DNA from: Methylobacterium sp. E-045
Lineage (GTDB): Bacteria > Pseudomonadota > Alphaproteobacteria > Rhizobiales > Beijerinckiaceae
Length of the DNA: 34,734 nt
Reading direction: 5' to 3'
Assembly: GCF_022829685.1 (NCBI RefSeq)
Contig: NZ_JAKSYE010000102.1
Location: 1 to 34,734, forward strand
In this document: positions 15,878-24,127 of the stretch, in pieces
Position numbering within the stretch: the stretch's first letter is position 1
Layout: every line of letters begins with the position of its first letter
Made by a program: the position numbers and the translations under genes
Notes under the pieces: model-generated
Seen by the model: only the letters and a program-made list of their open reading frames with translations
Databases searched by the model: none
Told to the model about the DNA's origin: nothing

Positions 15878-17128
15878 CTAAAACCCGGCGATCAGATCGA
15901 ACCGGATCGCCTCAATGGGAGCACCCGCTTCAAGGGCCGGCGCTCCGGCCGGGCGCAAGACAAGCGCGTTCGCTTCCGCCAGCCCCGAAATCATTGCGTT
16001 GTCTTGTATCGGCTGCGCTGTGAAGGTTTGGCTGCCATCGGATCGTCGATCGAGGCGACCACGCAGGAACGTGTTCCGGGGTCCCCCTCCGGTCATCGGA
16101 TGCGCGAGAATGGCGGGTTCGCGGGCGAGCCCCTCGTAACCGGCGCCTTCAAGGGCGGACAAGATCGGCTTGAGGAAGACGAGGGCACTGACGAGGGCGG
16201 CAACGGCGTTTCCCGGCAGGCTCAGCACCGGCATGCCGTTCATCGTTCCAAACATCGTCGCCTTGCCTGGCCGCATGTGAACGCGGCGAAACGCCATCCG
16301 TAGGCCCAGCCCTTCCAGCGTCGGCCGAACGAGGTCGAAATCGCCGACCGAGGCGCCACCGGAGACGACCAGTAGATCTGCCTCAACTCCATGAATCGCG
16401 CTACCGAGCGCAGTTGGACAATCGCGGGCGATGCCGAGGTCGATCGCCACGCCACCCCAGGCGCGCACCAGCGCTTTCAGCGCCGGTCTGTTGGCATCGA
16501 TGATCTGCGGCTCTTCATCGGTCACGAAGCGATCGGAGAGCTCATCCCCCGTCGAGAGGATGGCAACGCGCGGTCGTTGATGAACCCGCACAGCCTGATG
16601 GCCCGCGGCCGCCAGGAGGCCGACATCGCGCGCACCGAGCCGACGGCCTGCACGGACAACAACATCACCAGTCCGGAAATTGCAGCCCGCCAGGCGAATA
16701 TGCCGACCGGGCACGGGAGCGGTCGTAAATCGTATCCCGGCCTCCTCACTCCGAGCGTCCTCCTGAAGCACCACAGCATCGCCACCGGCCGGGACCGGGG
16801 CACCGGTGAAGATACGGGTACAGGTTCCAGGAACGAGGACTGACGGGTGCCGGTCTCCCGCCTTGGCATGAGCGAGGCATCGCATGACAGTGCCGGGGGC
16901 GAAATCCGCACATCGCACCGCGTAGCCATCCATCGCAGCGACGGCAAAGGGAGGTGCATCGAGCCGCGCGGTGATCGCTTCCGCACAGACACGGCCATGA
17001 GCGTCAGCGAGGGAGACGGTCTCACTGCCGATAGGACCAAGACCTTGCGCGATCAGCGCAAGCGCCGCCTCGATCTCGACCATGTCCGGTGCCTCGCTCG
17101 GCTCGAGCGTACCCTTCGCGTCCCGCAC
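15878..17128 (-). CDS. moeA: Molybdopterin molybdenumtransferase MoeA
   Basis: A 416-residue MoeA, which inserts molybdate into adenylylated molybdopterin in the last step of Mo-cofactor synthesis. The MDGYA motif is at 66-70. GAPVPAGGDAVVLQED, the STGDEL turn, the SGGASVGDFD loop of the MoCF-biosynthesis fold and PGNAVAALVSALVF are all present. The C-terminal domain is complete. Start choice: GTG at 17128 follows GAGGGAC; an ATG at 17083 is a possible shorter start. A Mo-box-like dyad at 17194-17217 lies in the divergent gap shared with the alcohol dehydrogenase. The modE-type gene follows after 190 bases. Confidence 0.95.
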   Translation of the reverse strand: MRDAKGTLEPSEAPDMVEIEAALALIAQGLGPIGSETVSLADAHGRVCAEAITARLDAPPFAVAAMDGYAVRCADFAPGTVMRCLAHAKAGDRHPSVLVPGTCTRIFTGAPVPAGGDAVVLQEDARSEEAGIRFTTAPVPGRHIRLAGCNFRTGDVVVRAGRRLGARDVGLLAAAGHQAVRVHQRPRVAILSTGDELSDRFVTDEEPQIIDANRPALKALVRAWGGVAIDLGIARDCPTALGSAIHGVEADLLVVSGGASVGDFDLVRPTLEGLGLRMAFRRVHMRPGKATMFGTMNGMPVLSLPGNAVAALVSALVFLKPILSALEGAGYEGLAREPAILAHPMTGGGPRNTFLRGRLDRRSDGSQTFTAQPIQDNAMISGLAEANALVLRPAGAPALEAGAPIEAIRFDLIAGF

Positions 17129-17193
17129 GTCTCGTCCCTCGGCTTATGGTCCATGCCCAATGCTGCTACCGATTAGCGGCAAACCCTGGCCGA

Positions 17194-17217
17194 CGCTATG
17201 CACGGGCGTATATACCC
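17194..17217. promoter_or_regulatory. Mo-box-like dyad B (between moeA and the alcohol dehydrogenase)
   Basis: CGCTAT, 9 bases, TATATACCC, lying 66 bases before the moeA GTG and 68 bases before the alcohol dehydrogenase ATG. The outer arm of the right half is weak. The spacing is the same as in dyads C, D and E. Confidence 0.55.
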
Positions 17218-17284
17218 GCTGTCGAGATCATACGGCAGGCCAGGCGAAGGGCCTGCCAGATCCTCGCCCCTACGGAGAGTCTCC

Positions 17285-18340
17285 ATGTTCACCTGCACCG
17301 GCTACGCCTCCACCAGCGCCGAGGCGCCGCTCGCGCCCTTCACCTTCCAGCGCCGCGATCCCGGCCCGTCCGACGTCGAGATCGAGATCCTGTATTGCGG
17401 CGTCTGCCACTCGGACCTGCATACCGCCCGCGACGAGTGGGGCGGCACGCTCTATCCCTGCGTCCCCGGCCACGAGATCGTCGGCAAGGTGACACGGGTC
17501 GGCGCTGAGGTCTCGACCTTCAAGGCCGGCGACCTCGCCGGCGTCGGCTGCATGGTCGCCTCCTGTCGCGAGTGCGACAGTTGCAGGGAAGGCCTCGAGC
17601 AGTATTGCGTGCCCGGTTTCACCGGCACTTATAACGGTCCCGAGCCGCAGACCGGCGGGCACACGTTCGGCGGTTATTCGAGCCACATCGTGGTCGACAG
17701 CCACTTCGTCCTGCGCATCCCAGAGGGGCTCGATCTTGCTGCCGTCGCCCCGCTCCTGTGCGCGGGCATCACCACCTACTCGCCCCTGCGCCATTGGAAC
17801 GTGAAAGCCGGCCAGAAGGTCGGCGTGGTGGGTCTCGGCGGCCTCGGCCATATGGGTCTGAAGCTCGCACACGCTATGGGCGCGCACGTCACCCTGTTCA
17901 CCACTTCGCCTGGCAAAGAGGCCGATGCGCGCCGTCTCGGCGCCTCGGAGGTGGTGATCTCGAAGGATGCCGAGGCCATGGCGGCCCAGGGCGAGACCTT
18001 CGACTTCATCCTCGACACCGTGGCGGCCGAGCACGACATCAACGCCTATCTCGGCCTTCTCAAGCGCGAGGGCACCCTCGTGCAGGTGGGCGCTCCGGAG
18101 AAGCCGCTCTCGGTCAACGTGTTCAGCGTGATCTGGCGGCGGCGCAACTTCGCCGGCTCGCTCATCGGCGGCATCGCCGAGACGCAGGAGATGCTCGATT
18201 TCTGCGCCGCGCACGGCATCACCTCGGACATCGAGATGATCCCCATCGACCAGATCGAGACCGCCTACGGCCGGATGCTGAAGAGCGATGTGAAATACCG
18301 CTTCGTCATCGACATGGCGTCCTTGCCCAAGGCCGCCTGA
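17285..18340 (+). CDS. Zinc-dependent alcohol dehydrogenase / aldehyde reductase, YahK-like
   Basis: A 351-residue medium-chain dehydrogenase close to E. coli YahK, as I remember that sequence (shared blocks LLCAGITTYSPLRHW and GGLGHMGLKLAHAMGAHV). Catalytic zinc ligands are Cys38 (YCGVCHSD), His63-Glu64 (GHE) and Cys159. The structural zinc cysteines are C94, C97, C100 and C108. The coenzyme loop is GLGGLG at 183-188, and the following FTTS suggests NADPH. These enzymes reduce a broad range of aldehydes. The start at 17285 follows GGAGAG; the frame upstream is unrelated. It is divergent from moeA across a Mo-box-like dyad. Confidence 0.93.
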   Translation: MFTCTGYASTSAEAPLAPFTFQRRDPGPSDVEIEILYCGVCHSDLHTARDEWGGTLYPCVPGHEIVGKVTRVGAEVSTFKAGDLAGVGCMVASCRECDSCREGLEQYCVPGFTGTYNGPEPQTGGHTFGGYSSHIVVDSHFVLRIPEGLDLAAVAPLLCAGITTYSPLRHWNVKAGQKVGVVGLGGLGHMGLKLAHAMGAHVTLFTTSPGKEADARRLGASEVVISKDAEAMAAQGETFDFILDTVAAEHDINAYLGLLKREGTLVQVGAPEKPLSVNVFSVIWRRRNFAGSLIGGIAETQEMLDFCAAHGITSDIEMIPIDQIETAYGRMLKSDVKYRFVIDMASLPKAA

Positions 18341-18349
18341 GGTGATGAT

Positions 18350-18375
18350 CCCGGGTGCGAAGATCGGCGCCCGGG
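18350..18375 (+). terminator. Hairpin after the alcohol dehydrogenase
   Basis: Arms CCCGGGTGC and GCGCCCGGG pair with one G-T wobble around an 8-base loop, starting 10 bases after the stop. There is only a short T content after it. It probably separates adh from the cytochrome b561 gene. Confidence 0.45.
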
Positions 18376-18480
18376 CTTGCTGACCGGTTCGAGATCGACT
18401 GGACGTCGACGGGCTCGTTTCCACAAGGGCCGTCACGACCACCGCTCGTGACGGCGCGGGGGGGGGCGAGGGGAGTGACG

Positions 18481-19014
18481 ATGGTCCGCTGGTTCGACAC
18501 GCCGCAGCGTTATGGCCGCATCAGTCGCGGCTTCCATTGGTTGATGGCGGCCCTGTTCGCCTGGCAATTCGCGGGGGCGCTGCTCTACGTCGGCATCGGG
18601 GACACGGCGCTCACGCGCTTCGTCGGGGGAAGCCATTCCACCCTGGGCTTAACCCTGTTCGTCCTCGTACTGCTGCGCGGGGTCTGGGGACTGACGAATC
18701 TACGGCGACGGCCACCGCATCTCGGCCGCCTGGGTCGTGCCGCGGCGGCGGGCCACGGCTTGCTCTATGCCCTGATGATCGTCCTGCCGGGGATTGCTCT
18801 GCTGCGCCAATACGGGTCGGGCAAGCCATTCTCACCCTACGGCATCCCACTCATGCCGGAGCGGGAGAGCAAGATCGCGTGGATGATGATCCCGGGCGAC
18901 CTGCTGCATTACTGGATGGGCTTTCTCCTCCTCGCGGTCGTGCTCGGTCATGTCGGCATGGTCGTACTCCACCGGGTCCTGTGGAAGGAGGACGTACTGG
19001 CCCGCATGACGTGA
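18481..19014 (+). CDS. Cytochrome b561
   Basis: A 177-residue integral membrane dihaem cytochrome b. There are four hydrophobic helices, near residues 16-38, 51-70, 91-108 and 141-165. Candidate haem ligands are His19, His52, His92, His143 and His157, in the usual places (GFHWLMAALFAWQF, GSHSTLGL, GHGLLYAL, LLHYWMGF). Family members move electrons between quinol and a periplasmic partner, or oxidise superoxide. The ATG at 18481 follows GGGAG, and a run of G residues near 18461 precedes it. It is codirectional with the alcohol dehydrogenase but separated by 140 bases with a hairpin. Confidence 0.92.
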   Translation: MVRWFDTPQRYGRISRGFHWLMAALFAWQFAGALLYVGIGDTALTRFVGGSHSTLGLTLFVLVLLRGVWGLTNLRRRPPHLGRLGRAAAAGHGLLYALMIVLPGIALLRQYGSGKPFSPYGIPLMPERESKIAWMMIPGDLLHYWMGFLLLAVVLGHVGMVVLHRVLWKEDVLARMT

Positions 19015-19104
19015 GTTGCGCCCGAGCACGCGGCTCTTCGGCGGACCACCAGGCCAGTTCGCGGCCCCGCTTATCGGATTGTCGTGCCTATTCTTCCGAG
19101 GCAC

Positions 19105-19130
19105 GGCACGGCTCTCACGAGAGCCGTGCC
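19105..19130. terminator. Bidirectional hairpin between cytochrome b561 and aldoxime dehydratase genes
   Basis: A perfect 11-bp stem (GGCACGGCTCT / AGAGCCGTGCC) with a CACG loop lies between two convergent genes, 12 bases from the stop of the aldoxime dehydratase. It has no T-tract on either side. Confidence 0.55.
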
Positions 19131-19141
19131 GGCGAAATGCC

Positions 19142-20191
19142 TCAAACGGCGCGCAGGATGCCGGTCTTCGGGTGGCAGTTCAGATACTCGAAATGCTGGT
19201 TCGACGCATCGAAGACGGAGACCTCGTGATAGAGCGTAAGGTTCTTGAACTTGGTGGCCAGCCGATTGAACGTCACGAAAATTTGGAGGTGCGTCTGGTG
19301 CGACTCCGCCCAATGTTCCAGATTCGTGATGGAACGCCAAAGACTGTAGCCAAACCCCTTCTCCAGCAGATTGCCGTTCTCGTCCATGTGATGGACGTAG
19401 CGGTTGCAATAGCAGCCGACTTCGAGGCCGTCGTCGCGTAGGTAGTTCATGCCGTCGCGCAGGACGGGCTCGATCTCGTCGAACCAGGTGCGACGTTCCT
19501 CGGCCTCTGTCAGGCTCCAATCCTCCCCGGACCGGATGAGAGCCAAGTTCTCATGTCCGGCGACGATGACGCGACCGCCGAGGGCCGGCGTTCCCTGCTG
19601 GATCGAAAGCGCGCCGGATGGGTCCATCGTGTCGGTCTGCGACAGGGGCAGGCGATCCCGCATGGACCCCCAGTAGCCATGTTCGATGATGGGTTCGCTC
19701 ATCGAACCCAAGATGACACTGACACCTTCGAGCGGGCCGTGCTCGTGCGTGAAGATCGTCTCGAATTGTTCCATGCGCGGACGCAGGATCTCGCGAAAGT
19801 AACCAACGCCCTCGTCTAGACGCTCGTCGGACGCCCACCAGCCCGAGATGGCCGGGCTATCGTTCCATCTGTCGAACTGGGACGGGTCGACCCAATAAGC
19901 TACGGCGATGAGATTTAGATAGCCCTGGCCATCGGTGAACTGAACCCGATCATGTCGGATCGGCCCATCGGGCTGCTCGAAAGTCTGCAAGATCTTCTGA
20001 TAAGCCGCGTAGGTGGGAGCGGTGGTGTCGTCTTCCTTCGACTGGACGCCAAGATACGCCATCACGAGATGTGAGATGCTTTCCTCACCGCGGGCGGAAT
20101 AAGCCGGGACCTGCGGAACCCACGTGTCACTGACCCGACGCGATCTTGTTCGCGGACATCTCAGATGGCTTGGAATCGAGGAATCCAACAT
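19142..20191 (-). CDS. oxd: Aldoxime dehydratase (haem-containing)
   Basis: A 349-residue haem enzyme that dehydrates aldoximes to nitriles. It closely follows Pseudomonas OxdA as I remember it, including HLRCPRTRSRRV near the start and HGYWGSMRDR. The residues of OxdA/OxdRE align with an offset of two: Arg180 and Ser221 (catalytic), His301 (haem ligand, in WAESHQTHLQIF) and His322 (catalytic, in LTLYHEVSV). The full family length and all key residues suggest an active enzyme. The start at 20191 fits the family although no Shine-Dalgarno is clear. A Mo-box-like dyad lies 43 bases upstream. No nitrilase or nitrile hydratase gene is adjacent; an amidase of the nitrile-pathway type lies 10 kb away at 30569. 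Confidence 0.94.
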   Translation of the reverse strand: MLDSSIPSHLRCPRTRSRRVSDTWVPQVPAYSARGEESISHLVMAYLGVQSKEDDTTAPTYAAYQKILQTFEQPDGPIRHDRVQFTDGQGYLNLIAVAYWVDPSQFDRWNDSPAISGWWASDERLDEGVGYFREILRPRMEQFETIFTHEHGPLEGVSVILGSMSEPIIEHGYWGSMRDRLPLSQTDTMDPSGALSIQQGTPALGGRVIVAGHENLALIRSGEDWSLTEAEERRTWFDEIEPVLRDGMNYLRDDGLEVGCYCNRYVHHMDENGNLLEKGFGYSLWRSITNLEHWAESHQTHLQIFVTFNRLATKFKNLTLYHEVSVFDASNQHFEYLNCHPKTGILRAV

Positions 20192-20233
20192 TATGGTACT
20201 GCCCTCCCGCGCGTGCCGTCATTTTCTGACGTT

Positions 20234-20257
20234 CGCTATATCTCATGGTATATAGTG
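20234..20257. promoter_or_regulatory. Mo-box-like dyad C (upstream of oxd and modA)
   Basis: CGCTAT, 9 bases, TATATAGTG. It contains the inverted repeat CTATAT, 8 bases, ATATAG, the closest of the five to the ModE-type consensus I remember. It is 43 bases before the aldoxime dehydratase start and about 420 bases before modA. Confidence 0.7.
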
Positions 20258-20355
20258 CATGCTGTCAACCGCCACCCTCGGCACGATAAACCCGGCCGCA
20301 GAAGTCGATGGCGGCCTTCGGCCAGGGCCGTACTGCTGCGTTGGCCGATGCCAGC

Positions 20356-20409
20356 CGATTTTCTGGGTCGAAGCGATTTTCTGGGTCGGAGCGATTTTTG
20401 GGGATGGAA
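20356..20409. repeat. Three imperfect 18-bp tandem repeats
   Basis: Two units of CGATTTTCTGGGTCGAAG and CGATTTTCTGGGTCGGAG are followed by a third, weaker unit, CGATTTTTGGGGATGGAA. They lie in the gap between oxd and modA. No function can be assigned. Confidence 0.7.
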
Positions 20410-20679
20410 CGCGGCGCTTAGCAGTCCCTCAGTCTGGCCTTGACGCGGAGCTTTCCGCCGAAGAGGCACAGCGAGGGACCGAGCCTGAGCGATGTCGCCC
20501 ACGCACATCCAAATCACCATGCCGGGTGCGCTCACGTTCGACGGCGTTCAGCAGGTTTTGATCCACCTCGGCATCGTCTCGTTCCCTGATACCAACCCGA
20601 GCATGAGGTGCTGCCTGCCCCTTTGACCCACTGCATGACCGTCGATAGTCCAAACGACCAGCCCAGAAAGGCACCCTGT

Positions 20680-21462
20680 ATGCTCACCTCCCTCCGTGCC
20701 GTCCTTCTCGCCGGCCTCGTCGTCCTGGCGCCCACCGCCCAGGCTGCAGAAACTGCTACGGTTTTCGCGGCGGCCAGCCTGAAGAACGCCCTCGACAATG
20801 CCGGAAAGGCCTTCACCGCCCAGAGCGGCATCGAGCTCAAGGCGAGCTACGCCGCCTCCTCGGCCCTGGCACGGCAGATCGAATCCGGCGCCCCGGCCGA
20901 TCTGTTCGCTTCGGCCGATCTCGAATGGATGGACTACCTCGCCAAGAAGAACCTTATCCGTCCCGAGAGCCGGGTGAACCTCCTCGGCAACCGCATCGTC
21001 GTGGTCGCTCCCAAGGAATCCAAGACCGCCGACGTGCCGTTCACCGCGGAAGGGTTCGCGGCCGCGCTCGGCGCCGACGGCCGTCTCGCCACGGGTGAGG
21101 TCAACTCCGTGCCGATCGGCAAATACGCCAAGTCGGCGTTCGAGAAGCTCGGCCTCTGGACGGGTCTGCAGCCGCGCCTCGCCCAGGCCGATAACGTGCG
21201 GGCGGCCCTGCTCCTGGTCTCGCGCGGCGAGGCGCCCCTTGGCGTGGTGTACGAGAGCGATGCCAAGTCCGATCCGGGCGTGAAGATCGTCGGCGTGTTT
21301 CCGGCGGACAGCCATCCGCCCGTCGTGTATCCGTTCGCCGTCACCGCCGAGGCCAAAGGGGATGGCGCTGCCAAGTTCCTCGACTTCCTGAAGGGAACCG
21401 AGGGCAAGCCCTTCTTCGAAGCTCAGGGCTTCACGGTCCTCGGCACAGCGGCAGCGAAGTAA
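20680..21462 (+). CDS. modA: Molybdate ABC transporter substrate-binding protein ModA
   Basis: A 260-residue periplasmic molybdate-binding protein. The signal peptide is residues 1-22 (MLTSLRAVLLAGLVVLAPTA, then QAAE). The mature part shows the ModA blocks VFAAASLKNALDNAGKAF, GAPADLFASADLEWMDYL, LASGEV-like ATGEVNSVPIGKYAKSAF, and NVRAALLLVSRGEAPLGVVY near the ligand-closing end. I chose the start at 20680 because AGAAAGG precedes it and the signal peptide begins there; the frame upstream is unrelated. The molbindin gene follows after 11 bases. The membrane and ATPase subunits (modB, modC) are not in this window, so they must be encoded elsewhere. Confidence 0.95.
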   Translation: MLTSLRAVLLAGLVVLAPTAQAAETATVFAAASLKNALDNAGKAFTAQSGIELKASYAASSALARQIESGAPADLFASADLEWMDYLAKKNLIRPESRVNLLGNRIVVVAPKESKTADVPFTAEGFAAALGADGRLATGEVNSVPIGKYAKSAFEKLGLWTGLQPRLAQADNVRAALLLVSRGEAPLGVVYESDAKSDPGVKIVGVFPADSHPPVVYPFAVTAEAKGDGAAKFLDFLKGTEGKPFFEAQGFTVLGTAAAK

Positions 21463-21473
21463 CGAGAAACGCC

Positions 21474-21683
21474 ATGAAAATCAGTGCACGCAATACCCTC
21501 AAGGGCAAGGTCGTCTCGGTCGAGAAGGGTGCCACCACTGCCCATGTGAAAATCGAGGTTGCGGACGGCACGGTGATCACCTCGTCGATCACCAATGAGG
21601 CCGTAGACAGTCTCGGCCTCACCGTTGGCGGCGAGGCCTATGCCGTCGTCAAGGCCTCGGACGTGATGATCGCAGTCGATTGA
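21474..21683 (+). CDS. mop: Molbindin (Mop), molybdate-binding TOBE protein
   Basis: A 69-residue protein made of one complete Mop/TOBE domain: MKISARNTLKGKVVSVEKGA, then HVKIEVADGTVITSSITNEA, ending AVVKASDVMIAVD. Such proteins assemble as hexamers, bind several molybdate ions and buffer or store molybdenum in the cytoplasm. It starts 11 bases after modA, so it is in the same operon. Because the ModE-type regulator at 15343 lacks its own Mop domains, this protein might supply the molybdate-sensing part; that link is inference only. Confidence 0.95.
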   Translation: MKISARNTLKGKVVSVEKGATTAHVKIEVADGTVITSSITNEAVDSLGLTVGGEAYAVVKASDVMIAVD

Positions 21684-21741
21684 TTCACGCCGCGTGATGC
21701 ACCGTGCCCCGTCTCCGCTCATTGGATTGGGGGCACGGTCA

Positions 21742-22227
21742 TCATTCGAAGTCGCCGGGCTGCGGTGGGGCGACAGGCGTGAACAGGCTGCGATCGGGTT
21801 TCAGATCGAGCAGCGGAGTGCCGTCGAGGCAATCGAGCCCTCGGACCAGGAGCGCCGAAGGTTGGACTTCGACAAGAACCGCGATCGACGTTCCAATCGG
21901 ATTGGGGCGGACGGGCGAGCGCAGGGAGAAGGCGCCTCGCGCATGACCGTCATCGGCCGGGCATTGACGAACGATGTCGCGGCGTGAGGCATTGAGCCAG
22001 TAGATGACTTCGATCCGCGCATAGGCACCAATGCCTGAGAGCGCCTCATCCCAGGGCGCGAACACCTCGATGCGGCAGATCGGACCGTCCGACCGTCCCT
22101 GGCGGGGACAGGCAAGCCGATCGGTCCAAGGCGTCTGAATGCGGCCGATGAACACCAGGCCGGCATCCGTTGCATCGGGAGCCGGGACGACGAGTTCGCC
22201 GCGACGGATTTCGTTCAACCGGACCAT
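21742..22227 (-). CDS. trmO: TrmO/TsaA-family tRNA m6t6A37 methyltransferase
   Basis: A 161-residue SAM-dependent enzyme of the TsaA fold. The conserved blocks FIGRIQTPW, CRIEVFAPWDEAL, IEVIYWLNASRRD, FSLRSPVRPNPIGTSIAVLV and LDCLDGTPLLDLKP are all present, and the RSPxRPNPIG stretch is the family signature. TrmO adds a methyl group to t6A37 of some tRNAs. This is a short single-domain member, and TsaA-only proteins also occur in metal-related operons, so a different substrate is possible. It starts 61 bases after dipZ on the same strand and is probably the last gene of the msrB-dipZ-trmO operon. Confidence 0.88.
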   Translation of the reverse strand: MVRLNEIRRGELVVPAPDATDAGLVFIGRIQTPWTDRLACPRQGRSDGPICRIEVFAPWDEALSGIGAYARIEVIYWLNASRRDIVRQCPADDGHARGAFSLRSPVRPNPIGTSIAVLVEVQPSALLVRGLDCLDGTPLLDLKPDRSLFTPVAPPQPGDFE

Positions 22228-22287
22228 CTTCCGCGTCTCGTTCCAAAAGCGCCTGCAACCTTCTTCGCAACCCGCGGAGCAAGCCCA

Positions 22288-24102
22288 TCAGCCGAACGTG
22301 AAGGCGAAGGCCTGTGCGCCGGGACCGAGGAATTCGATGTCGAACATCCGGTCGGTGACACCCTCGCTCTGGCGGACCAGTTGATAGAGGCGCTCCTCGG
22401 TCACGATACCGTTGCCTTGGGCATCGACATCGACACCGTGGTCGGCGCCGGGCGGGTGTCCGTCGATGGTGACCTTGAAGCGCACCGGCTTGTCGTCCTT
22501 CGAGGGGCTCAGCACGAGATGCAGGTCGCGGGCGTGAAAGCGGATGCGAATGCGTCCGTCCGCCCCGTTCGATACAGCGCGCTCTCCCTGGACGGTCCAG
22601 TCGCCCGCGAGAGACCAATGATTCAGGCTGAGTTCGTCAGGCTGTGCGTAGATGGTGGGCTTGTCCCGCACGGCGCCATCCTTGGTAGCGTCCTTGGTGA
22701 CAAAATTCTCGGCCCGCTGATAGCCGATATAGATCTCGGGCGATTTCACGTTCGCCTTGTCGGAGGCCGCCGACATCCCCTTCGCATCGACCGCGACGAG
22801 ATCGCGACTGACCCCCGATCGGCCGGCCTCGGCGAGCAGATCCTGAATGATCTTCTCGCTCTCGGCGTACTCGCCTTCGCCGAAATGCTCGTGGCGCACT
22901 TCGCCGGTGACATCGAGGAAGTAGTGCGCCGGCCAGTACTGATTCTTGAAGGCCCGCCAGATCGCGAAATCGTTGTCGACGGCGACGGGATAACCAATCT
23001 TCAGATCGGTGACCGCACGCCGGACGTTCCGGATGTCCTTTTCGAAGGCGAATTCAGGAGCGTGGACGCCGATCACCACCAGGCCCTGGTCCTTGTACTT
23101 CTCAGCCCAGGCCCGGACATAGGGGAGCGTCCGCAGGCAGTTGATGCAGGAATAGGTCCAGAAATCGATCAGGACCACCTTTCCCTTGAGCCCGGCCGCA
23201 TCCAGCGGAGGCGAGTTGATCCATTCGACGGCGCCGGAAAGCGAGGCGAGCAAGTTCCCCGATGGCGCGGCGCCGTCGCGGCGGGCCTCGGGCGCCGCCG
23301 CATCACCGGTCATCATTGCGTTCGAGCCGCCCATCATCACGTTCGAGCGGTCGACCACACTGCCTCCGGATGGGGTCGGCCGGACCTTGTCGATCAGCGC
23401 CTGCTCCGCGCTCGACGTGCTCGCGCTTGAGATCTGCGTCAGATACCCGGTGTCGAGCCCCAAGGCGATCGCGGCGACGCCGCACAAAACCGCGACGCCG
23501 AGACCGCGCCTGACCCATTCGCCGACGCCGAGGGACCGTTTCATCACAGCGAACACCCGGCCTCCGATGACGAGCGCCAGCGCGAGGGATGTGGCTGCAC
23601 CGGCGGCATAGGCCAGAAGCAGCAGGGAGGTCTGGATGTTGGCGCCCTGGAGCGCCGCCCCGGTGAGGACGAGGCCGAGGATCGGCCCGGCGCAGGGTGC
23701 CCAGAGCAGACCCGTGGCGATGCCGAGGAGGAACGAGGCGGCGAAGGTCCCGCCGTTTCCAGGCGTCCCGCTGGTAGGTTGGGAGAGACGCGATCCCAGG
23801 GCGACGAGGGGACGCGTCAGCCTCTCGGCCAATCCTGGAAACAGCAGAGTGATGCCGAACACGGCCAGCAGGGCGATGGCCGCGAAACGCCCATACTGAT
23901 TGGCGTCCACGGCCCAGGCGCCTCCGACCGCGGCGAGCGTGGCCACGCCAGCGAAGGTGATCGCCATGCCGAGCAGAAGGGGAAGGCCGCTCTTGACGAA
24001 GGGCTGGTCCGCCCTGGCGAACACGAAGGGCAAAACCGGCAAGATACAGGGGCTGAGGATGGTCAGCACGCCGCCGAGATACGAGACCGCGAACAACAGC
24101 AT
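22288..24102 (-). CDS. DipZ-type thiol:disulfide interchange protein (CcdA domain plus thioredoxin-like domain)
   Basis: A 604-residue membrane protein that carries reducing power from the cytoplasm to the periplasm. Residues 1-220 are a CcdA/DsbD-type six-helix domain with the redox cysteines C19 (SPCILPVLPF) and C137 (LLWAPCAGP). About 290-430 is a TlpA-like thioredoxin domain with the active site CINC at 319-322 and the PAHYFLD cis-proline region. About 470-604 is a C-terminal beta domain typical of DipZ (NHWSLAGDWTVQGERAV onward). It lies 25 bases downstream of msrB, a likely substrate, since that MsrB carries a signal sequence. Cytochrome c maturation is an alternative role. Confidence 0.92.
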   Translation of the reverse strand: MLLFAVSYLGGVLTILSPCILPVLPFVFARADQPFVKSGLPLLLGMAITFAGVATLAAVGGAWAVDANQYGRFAAIALLAVFGITLLFPGLAERLTRPLVALGSRLSQPTSGTPGNGGTFAASFLLGIATGLLWAPCAGPILGLVLTGAALQGANIQTSLLLLAYAAGAATSLALALVIGGRVFAVMKRSLGVGEWVRRGLGVAVLCGVAAIALGLDTGYLTQISSASTSSAEQALIDKVRPTPSGGSVVDRSNVMMGGSNAMMTGDAAAPEARRDGAAPSGNLLASLSGAVEWINSPPLDAAGLKGKVVLIDFWTYSCINCLRTLPYVRAWAEKYKDQGLVVIGVHAPEFAFEKDIRNVRRAVTDLKIGYPVAVDNDFAIWRAFKNQYWPAHYFLDVTGEVRHEHFGEGEYAESEKIIQDLLAEAGRSGVSRDLVAVDAKGMSAASDKANVKSPEIYIGYQRAENFVTKDATKDGAVRDKPTIYAQPDELSLNHWSLAGDWTVQGERAVSNGADGRIRIRFHARDLHLVLSPSKDDKPVRFKVTIDGHPPGADHGVDVDAQGNGIVTEERLYQLVRQSEGVTDRMFDIEFLGPGAQAFAFTFG

Positions 24103-24127
24103 GGAATCGGCCTTATCATGCGACCGC

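Larger units (their letters stand above)
20192..20679. other. Divergent intergenic region between oxd and modA
   Basis: This 488-base gap holds Mo-box-like dyad C (20234-20257) and an imperfect 18-bp tandem repeat (20356-20409). Short frames here have no protein character and look like chance ORFs. The GC content is lower near the dyad. Confidence 0.5.

Noticed and set aside
17270..18442. Minus-strand frame of 390 codons opposite the alcohol dehydrogenase
   Set aside because: Antisense shadow; the plus strand carries all zinc and coenzyme motifs.
22381..23430. Plus-strand frame of 349 codons opposite dipZ
   Set aside because: Antisense shadow of a clear DipZ protein.
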